Assembly: GCA_902783235.1 (NCBI GenBank)
Contig: CACZQG010000142.1
Span: 1 to 10,657 of the forward strand
Reading direction: 5' to 3'
Source: an uncultured Ruminococcus sp.
GTDB lineage: Bacteria; Bacillota; Clostridia; Oscillospirales; Ruminococcaceae
DNA: 10,657 bases
Both the position numbers and the translations under genes were made by a program. Below are positions 8,501 to 10,657 of the stretch, piece by piece (positions within the stretch are counted from its first letter, which is position 1; each line of letters opens with the position of its first letter). The notes under the pieces were generated by a model. It was given only the letters and a program-made list of their open reading frames with translations, was not told where the DNA came from and did not search any database.

Positions 8501-8666
8501 AAACACCGTCGCCGTCCTTGTCAACAGTATTATATGTCATCAGGCTGCTTTGATCTATACCCGATTCCACTTCTGCTTCCGCCGCATCTGCGCCGAATGC
8601 ACTGCACGGTACAGTGAAGAGCATTACAGCTGATGTGAGGGAAGACACTATCTTTTTAATTTTCAT
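2589..8666 (-). CDS. Giant secreted LRR / eight cohesin-like module / dockerin protein
   Basis: A 2025-residue secreted protein, probably part of a cellulosome-like or other cell-surface assembly. Residues 1 to about 26 are a signal peptide (MKIKK, a hydrophobic core, then SAFGA). Residues 45-485 are BspA-type (LRR_5) leucine-rich repeats, with 'GTPWLDS' blocks near 115, 213 and 378, and a cap containing STAQAYANKYGYTFVV. A Thr/Ser linker (489-539) follows. Eight modules of about 150 residues come next: 541-693, 745-890, 974-1128, 1148-1299, 1306-1457, 1476-1628, 1638-1790 and 1807-1960. Each has a core like VDVPVYM, then AAGFKVxYDExAxEL, then LRFK, and ends YLxPVVxxGSIIV, a cohesin-like pattern. 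Thr-rich linkers separate modules 1/2 and 2/3. A two-repeat dockerin ends the protein. There is no sortase signal or C-terminal membrane anchor. I chose the second ATG of ATGATG at 8666, seven bases from AGGAGG; the first, at 8669, is also possible. The frame is open further upstream to 8771, but that part crosses the promoter. Whether the modules bind dockerins is inference. Confidence 0.9.
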   Translation of the reverse strand: MKIKKIVSSLTSAVMLFTVPCSAFGADAAEAEVESGIDQSSLMTYNTVDKDGDGVYDYVEITGLNENVEDLTIPETIEAIPVTAIAGEAFMGHDELKTIEFPAGLATVGADAFSGTAWLEEQRNMEADPPLVIINNSIVVDGSVCTGNITLPKTIKAIADKAFYQNVDLTGVTFQANLKTIGESAFEDCSDLKTVTLPSSLKLTGVGKNAFEGTPWLDSKKTPGAMVTVGPVLIDGKETEGTIKLPSNVTIIADGAFKDNTMLESIATWPSKLETICPEAFMGCTSLVSAALPDALTEMGASAFEGCSSLEEVSFTEKSKLSTLESSVFKDCSSLQKMTFPLKLFTIKNETFKDCIELEKLAIPASVTRIGYDAFEGTPWLDSRREADPLVTVNSMLIDSKLAEGDIIIPETINTIGDRALGDNIHIDAVTIKNPNCLIYDSSATISNDIDGDGEGYFNGTIYGEEESTAQAYANKYGYTFVVTEKKPRVTTIKIDEPEIITTSGSPESDKVTTSDGTTAPSASTTTSVKSGTHEIPEGFDGRMSIAAAQNVEGNAGETVSVPVYMEIDADTDPQTIAAVAFKVVYDEQALELAGIEEPEEGGLSGGMFMTDDEMKDVFFYSMYLDPVTVDPQKPACVLTFNIKDDAAAGTYDIEIRNHISDDEAVQIIHVQEDDMDVSYLEPDITNGSIVVPGEIESTSSTTTTIASTTSTTTTTTTTTTSSAPVTTTSEPTTTTAPDSEPGFDGTVRISAPTGVEGEVGDLVEVPVYMMLDEDVDPQAINGAAFALSYDDTALTLYDVEQASDDFEGIITCDDNVVFITALDEYFAVDDNTPVCILRFEILDEASGEYPLEFVPHDPEFDVIEIIHTDDVDGYTYLYPVTENGSIIVSAPIESTTSTQAVTTTKATTTTKADTTTVTTTTKAVTSKVTTTAVTTTLKETDAPVVSTTPVVSTTAKNTDGKDPVITTVSSIEYDGEVHIIVETGVTGHSGGYVDVPVYMEFDESLPDKSISAAGFKAVYDEEYLKLTNIIYNEGSGIKGGMFDCSVENGIFIYYPIVKDKKMTVDESQPIAVLRFMASEDALGTYEIGITNILTDSDDPVIIHEINEQEGSAYLKPVVEPGSAVIVESASSETPEEPEITTTVSDNYDGTAHISIAVSVKAEKESEVEVPVYMDIDGEESSSFAAMGFKVRYDETAMELTDIIPAEPSGLSGCEFVKSLSKGLFIYPSDIESGISLDSSKPICVLKFNVSPQASGELPVSLMSYLGVEEDPIRIIRRYDENDTAMYLRPVVSDGSVIVDEPDSRYDGRIYINVSDNASCVQGQYVDVPVFMSLNKNVDPQSIKAAGFKAEYDTGHMTLTDIICGDGVSDCIFERSASNGIFLFYAKGKDGHISIDPNQPAAILRFKTSDRALGDYSVKLSSVLADEQAPIVVHDLDENGRAGYLEPVVKDGLITITRTGDTSYPDTQPDPAADTYHGKAYFDLEQGVMADANEEFYVPVHMSLDENCDPGSIMGMDFKVKYDETAMELVNAYIPESSGLGNADMIEFISKGVFITPKDSEYPISVDPDKPAFILEFRAKEDVQGIYPITLVNYLDEGSDKFNIIHEFEEDGKACYLEPVVNEGYVNIGNAETTWEHYDGDAYIEVVETVPAHAGGIVDVPVYMLLPDEVIPKYISAVQLGVNYDHEAMELVDILQPEAAGISGGMFDYSIKNNTFAYYSLGKNRRLAVIPERAVAILRFKVNENALGYYDVSLESRMMVEDHPVILHDVTDEGVRTYLRPFIFDGSVIVDDELPDIVEPVVTEPKFIGDAFVSMETQVRAMPGDTVDVPVYVELDGNEEYSDITAMGFNIVYDENALEYEDILLTDPTQIDLDVLTQFSANGFLLFENDNLSHIDIDPEVPFFTLRFKVKEDADGLYDIRMTSFVKDSDRFVHVIHHFDDNGMPVYYRPVITNGSILVSEQELWLRGDANSDGRLDVRDAAYIARKLSLALGVELPAWSDFNMDGKVNVRDAAMIARFLASRYE
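2592..2768 (-). other. Type I dockerin domain (C-terminus of the giant protein)
   Basis: This covers residues 1967-2025. Two calcium-binding loop-helix repeats are visible: DANSDGRLDVRDAAYIARKL and DFNMDGKVNVRDAAMIARFL. Both have acidic or Asn ligands at positions 1, 3, 5, 9 and 12. Positions 10, 11, 17 and 18, which contact the cohesin in known type I complexes, are V, R, A, R in both halves. The domain is therefore symmetric and could bind in two orientations. It ends three residues before the stop codon. Confidence 0.9.
5748..5996 (-). repeat. Second Thr-rich linker (modules 2/3)
   Basis: Residues 891-973 form an 83-residue Thr/Ala/Lys/Val-rich linker of short repeating units such as TTTKATTTTKADTTT and VVSTT. 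It is the longest linker in the protein and its low complexity contrasts with the compact joints between modules 3 to 8. It probably gives the front part of the protein (LRR and modules 1-2) flexibility relative to the tail. On the other strand the same DNA gives a spurious Val-rich open frame. Confidence 0.8.
6435..6587 (-). repeat. Thr-rich linker with trinucleotide repeat tract (modules 1/2)
   Basis: Residues 694-744 are mostly Thr and Ser, with a run of ten uninterrupted Thr (712-721) after STTTTIASTTS. At the DNA level this is a degenerate (ACN)n tract, seen on the plus strand as GTAGTAGTTGTTGTTGTAG around 6507-6530. Such linkers are flexible and often O-glycosylated in secreted proteins. 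The tract could change length by slippage in steps of one codon without a frameshift. Confidence 0.8.
7212..8534 (-). other. BspA-type leucine-rich repeat domain (domain of the giant protein)
   Basis: This covers residues 45-485 of the protein from 2589-8666. Repeats of about 23 residues follow the pattern 'LPxxLxxIGxxAFxGCxxLxxVxFP'. A larger unit recurs three times: 'GTPWLDS' or a variant (115, 213, 378), then a strand-rich segment LVxVxxxxIDxxxxxGxIxxP, then xxIxDxAF. The entry segment TVDKDGDGVYDYVEITG and the exit segment with AQAYANKYGYTFV look like caps seen in Ruminococcus-type LRR proteins. Domains of this kind commonly mediate protein or surface binding; the ligand cannot be predicted. 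Confidence 0.85.
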
Positions 8667-8673
8667 CATTTGT

Positions 8674-8679
8674 CCTCCT
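8674..8679 (-). promoter_or_regulatory. Ribosome binding site that decides the giant gene's start
   Basis: A perfect AGGAGG lies four bases before the first ATG (8669) and seven before the second (8666) of a tandem ATGATG. The seven-base spacing favours the second. Starts further upstream in the same open frame, up to 8771, have no such site and would place the signal peptide internally. Confidence 0.85.
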
Positions 8680-8700
8680 ATACAAAATAATGTCATTATT

Positions 8701-8729
8701 ATTATATCACATAAGCAAAAAAAAATCAA
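8701..8729 (-). promoter_or_regulatory. Extended -10 promoter of the giant gene
   Basis: On the minus strand a -35 box TTGATT (8729-8724) is followed by a 17-base spacer and a perfect TATAAT (8706-8701). TG one base before the -10 box makes it an extended -10 promoter. Transcription would start near 8694, leaving a leader of about 28 bases before the ATG. The spacer begins with oligo-T. The 8 bp inverted repeat AAGCAAAA / TTTTGCTT (8713-8720 with 8733-8740) overlaps the -35 box and spacer. It could be an operator, though in such AT-rich DNA it may be chance. Confidence 0.75.
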
Positions 8730-8812
8730 TGGTTTTGCTTTTTTTACATAATATTGTACAATTTTTACCATGATAAATTATAACTGTCACAACATTTTTT
8801 ATTTCCAAAAGC

Positions 8813-8846
8813 AAAAAAAACACCGGAGTCTGAGCAGATCCGGTGT
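8813..8846 (-). terminator. Rho-independent terminator of the histidine kinase gene
   Basis: On the minus strand the stem ACACCGGA / TCCGGTGT (8 bp, 8839-8846 with 8820-8827) is followed by a run of T corresponding to the A-run at 8813-8820. It lies 65 bases beyond the kinase stop codon. It separates the kinase from the promoter of the giant gene, so the two are probably not co-transcribed. Confidence 0.88.
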
Positions 8847-8861
8847 ATTTATTTCAGAGTT

Positions 8862-8902
8862 TTAAGGCAATACCACACAAAGATTATGCGGTGTTGCCTT
8901 AA
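8862..8902 (-). repeat. Dispersed element, copy C (palindromic)
   Basis: This is a 41-base imperfect palindrome. The left arm starts TTAAGGCAATACCAC and the right arm ends GCGGTGTTGCCTTAA; they form about 15 bp with G-T pairs around an 11-base loop. The left arm matches the half-site at 196-216 with three differences in 21. It lies between the kinase stop codon (8912) and the kinase terminator, so it is transcribed as part of the 3' untranslated region. Confidence 0.75.
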
Positions 8903-8911
8903 GCCGGGATA

Positions 8912-10612
8912 TCAGAACAGCACAGTAAACAATACTATTCCGTCAGAATATTCCACCTTTATTTCTCCATGATGAAGCTCCATAGTCTCCCGTGCTATGG
9001 AAAGACCCAGACCAAAGCCCTCTGTTTCGTTGGAATGGGCTTTATCGCCTCTGTAAAACCGATCAAACAGATGAGGGATATCATTGCTGTCAAATCCGCT
9101 GCACGGGTTTTCACAAGTAAATACAGCTCTCCCCTTAACTTTTCTTAAAGCCACCTTTATGGCTGCTTCACTGTCTGAATACTTCAAGGCGTTGTCAATA
9201 AGGATATCTATAAGATCTCCCACTTTTTCAGGTATTCCCCGAATACATACTCCCTCTTCTATATCGGAAACTATCTGTTTGTTTTCCTCAAAGGCACGGC
9301 TTTCAAAATAAAGGAGAGAGTTACTCACCGTTCGGCTGATATCAAAATCCTCAAATGCATCATTATATCTTTCAGGCTCGGACAGACGGCTGAGAGAAAG
9401 CATCTCATTTACCAGTCTTCCCATCTTCCTGACCTGTGCATATATACAGTCAATAAGTCTGTCGGGACCATTCTTTTTTACCATAAGATCAGCAGTGGCA
9501 GATATTACTGTAATAGGCAGCTTCAGCTCATGACTGGCATTGGAGATGAATTCCTTCTGCTTGCTGTAGCTCTGTGAAATAGGCCGTACTGCCCTGCGGG
9601 ACACCAGATATATAACTACCATAAGCAGTATGAACATTCCACCTCCCGACAATGCGGAAAGAAGTATCAGCCTTTTATTGCTTTGCTGCGCCTGGGTATT
9701 GTTTATATATGCATATACCTTTATGACACCATTGTCCTTGACAGTGCGGATATACTCCGTTTCATCAGCAGTATATTTTCCTTTGCCCTCTGCAATGATC
9801 TGCCTTGCGGTCCCACTGTCAAGTGAACGCATACTGTTGCCGTTGTTCACCTCAATAAGCTCATCCTTCATATCTGTTATAAAGTAAAAGCTGTTATAGC
9901 TGTTCAGACTGTCAGGAATGCTATTGGAATTGAGCATATTAAAATCCCTGACAGGCGGCTGATAATTTTCACTGCTGCCAATTGTAACATTTTCCTTATA
10001 TTCGATATCAGCATGAGTAATAGTAAGAACAACGCTTTTATCCTCCAGTGCGGCAGCATTTTCGCTGGAGGAAGCCCACCATACAGATGAGATATAAAAC
10101 CTGTCCCGGGAAACATCCTGAATATTTGCCTTGATATATCTGCCATTGACCACAAAATCATCATCCCCGGTAATATCAACGTTTATTTCCGTATTATCTC
10201 TGTTGAACTTATATTCCTTGCAGATATATTGCGATGGCTTTGAGCCATTCTTATCGGGAAGTTCAAAATAAATTCCACCTCCGGCACAGAACCAGCTTGC
10301 CCGTGAGTCATTACAGGTAATGGTGCCGATAAGCTTTATATTCTTGATAGTAGTGGGGTCACGGTAAATAATGCAGTCACCGCCATCATTTTTCTCTGCT
10401 GTATCAAGGGCAATGCGCTCGGTGGATATATCTGCCGCATTGGTATAAGCAGTCTGGATCAGCATATCCGAAGCAGCCTTCAGCTCGGTCATGTAGGATA
10501 TTTCCATAAGTATATTCAGTACCAGCATGACCAGAAAAATCACAATAAATGAAATGGCCGAGGATAGAATAAAGAATTTTTTCCTGAGCCTTTTTATCTC
10601 TCTGTCCATCAT
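8912..10612 (-). CDS. Membrane-bound sensor histidine kinase
   Basis: A 566-residue two-component sensor. A transmembrane helix lies at about 13-36, followed by a large extracytoplasmic domain (about 40-312) with four Cys (80, 100, 109, 131) that I do not recognise. A second helix lies at about 315-337. Only a short link (RRAVRPISQSYSKQKEF) precedes the HisKA domain, so there is no full HAMP domain. The H-box is ASHELKLPITVI, with His361 as phosphoacceptor and Leu where Thr is usual. The N-box is DILIDNALKYS (Asn474), the F-box IPHLFDRFYRGD, and the G-box EGFGLGLSIA. The DxGxG loop is replaced by ENPCSGFD, a variation often seen in Firmicutes kinases. Tandem ATGs at 10612 and 10609 follow GGAG; I give the first. 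The start overlaps the stop codon of the upstream frame, as in coupled regulator-kinase pairs. The stimulus and target genes are unknown. Confidence 0.92.
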   Translation of the reverse strand: MMDREIKRLRKKFFILSSAISFIVIFLVMLVLNILMEISYMTELKAASDMLIQTAYTNAADISTERIALDTAEKNDGGDCIIYRDPTTIKNIKLIGTITCNDSRASWFCAGGGIYFELPDKNGSKPSQYICKEYKFNRDNTEINVDITGDDDFVVNGRYIKANIQDVSRDRFYISSVWWASSSENAAALEDKSVVLTITHADIEYKENVTIGSSENYQPPVRDFNMLNSNSIPDSLNSYNSFYFITDMKDELIEVNNGNSMRSLDSGTARQIIAEGKGKYTADETEYIRTVKDNGVIKVYAYINNTQAQQSNKRLILLSALSGGGMFILLMVVIYLVSRRAVRPISQSYSKQKEFISNASHELKLPITVISATADLMVKKNGPDRLIDCIYAQVRKMGRLVNEMLSLSRLSEPERYNDAFEDFDISRTVSNSLLYFESRAFEENKQIVSDIEEGVCIRGIPEKVGDLIDILIDNALKYSDSEAAIKVALRKVKGRAVFTCENPCSGFDSNDIPHLFDRFYRGDKAHSNETEGFGLGLSIARETMELHHGEIKVEYSDGIVLFTVLF

Positions 10613-10657
10613 TCACTCTCCTTGATATTGATGTCCCAATTAAATCTTGAAGATTTA
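10609..10657 (-). CDS. 3' end of an upstream gene, possibly the cognate response regulator (partial)
   Basis: On the minus strand an open frame enters from the window edge and encodes the residues KSSRFNWDINIKESE. Its TGA stop (10611-10609) overlaps the tandem ATGs of the kinase. The kinase ribosome binding site lies inside this frame. Overlapping stop and start codons are typical of translationally coupled response regulator and kinase genes, so the partner is the natural guess. Fifteen residues are too few to confirm a family. Confidence 0.4.
   Translation of the reverse strand, partial: KSSRFNWDINIKESE

Noticed and set aside
8753..8762. Perfect 10 bp palindrome ATTGTACAAT upstream of the giant gene's promoter
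   Set aside because: It could be an operator, but a 10-base palindrome in AT-rich DNA is weak evidence and no second copy was noticed in the window.
8670..8771. N-terminal extension of the giant protein to the start at 8771
   Set aside because: These codons cover the promoter and the AGGAGG site, and would put about 34 residues before a good signal peptide. The start at 8666 (or 8669) is far better supported.

Overview
The window looks like a chromosomal segment from an anaerobic, Gram-positive gut or rumen Clostridium-type bacterium, most likely Ruminococcus or a close relative. The evidence is a secreted protein that combines BspA-type leucine-rich repeats, cohesin-like modules and a type I dockerin of the 'VRDAA.IAR.L' kind. 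It also carries a sodium-pumping decarboxylase gene pair, strong AGGAGG ribosome binding sites and AT-rich intergenic DNA. The genus call is an inference from protein style; no 16S or other marker is present.

Layout. Positions 1-364 are non-coding: short direct repeats, copies of a dispersed inverted-repeat element, a hairpin with a T-run, then a clear sigma-A-type promoter. Positions 365-2083 (+ strand) hold a two-gene unit, oadG then oadB, which are membrane subunits of a Na+-translocating decarboxylase. A textbook terminator (2102-2131) closes it. The carboxyltransferase and the biotin carrier are not in the window. Positions 2132-2588 have no gene that I can support, but hold another copy of the dispersed element and two strong hairpins of opposite polarity.

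Positions 2589-8666 (- strand) are one very large gene of about 2025 codons. It encodes a signal peptide, a BspA-like leucine-rich repeat domain, eight cohesin-like beta-sandwich modules (the first two flanked by Thr-rich linkers) and a C-terminal dockerin. It has its own extended -10 promoter and a strong ribosome binding site. Positions 8667-8911 hold that promoter, the terminator of the next gene and a palindromic copy of the dispersed element. Positions 8912-10612 (- strand) encode a membrane sensor histidine kinase. The last 49 bases carry the end of an open frame that overlaps the kinase start, probably its partner gene.

How the parts may work together. The sodium pump pair is a bioenergetic unit, apparently unrelated to the rest. 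The giant protein is the centre of interest. Its dockerin would tether it to a cohesin on another scaffold, its leucine-rich repeats could bind a partner, and its eight cohesin-like modules could themselves bind dockerins. That would make it a possible scaffoldin or adaptor. The kinase lies just upstream in the same direction, but a terminator and a separate promoter lie between them. Regulation of one by the other is only a guess from proximity.
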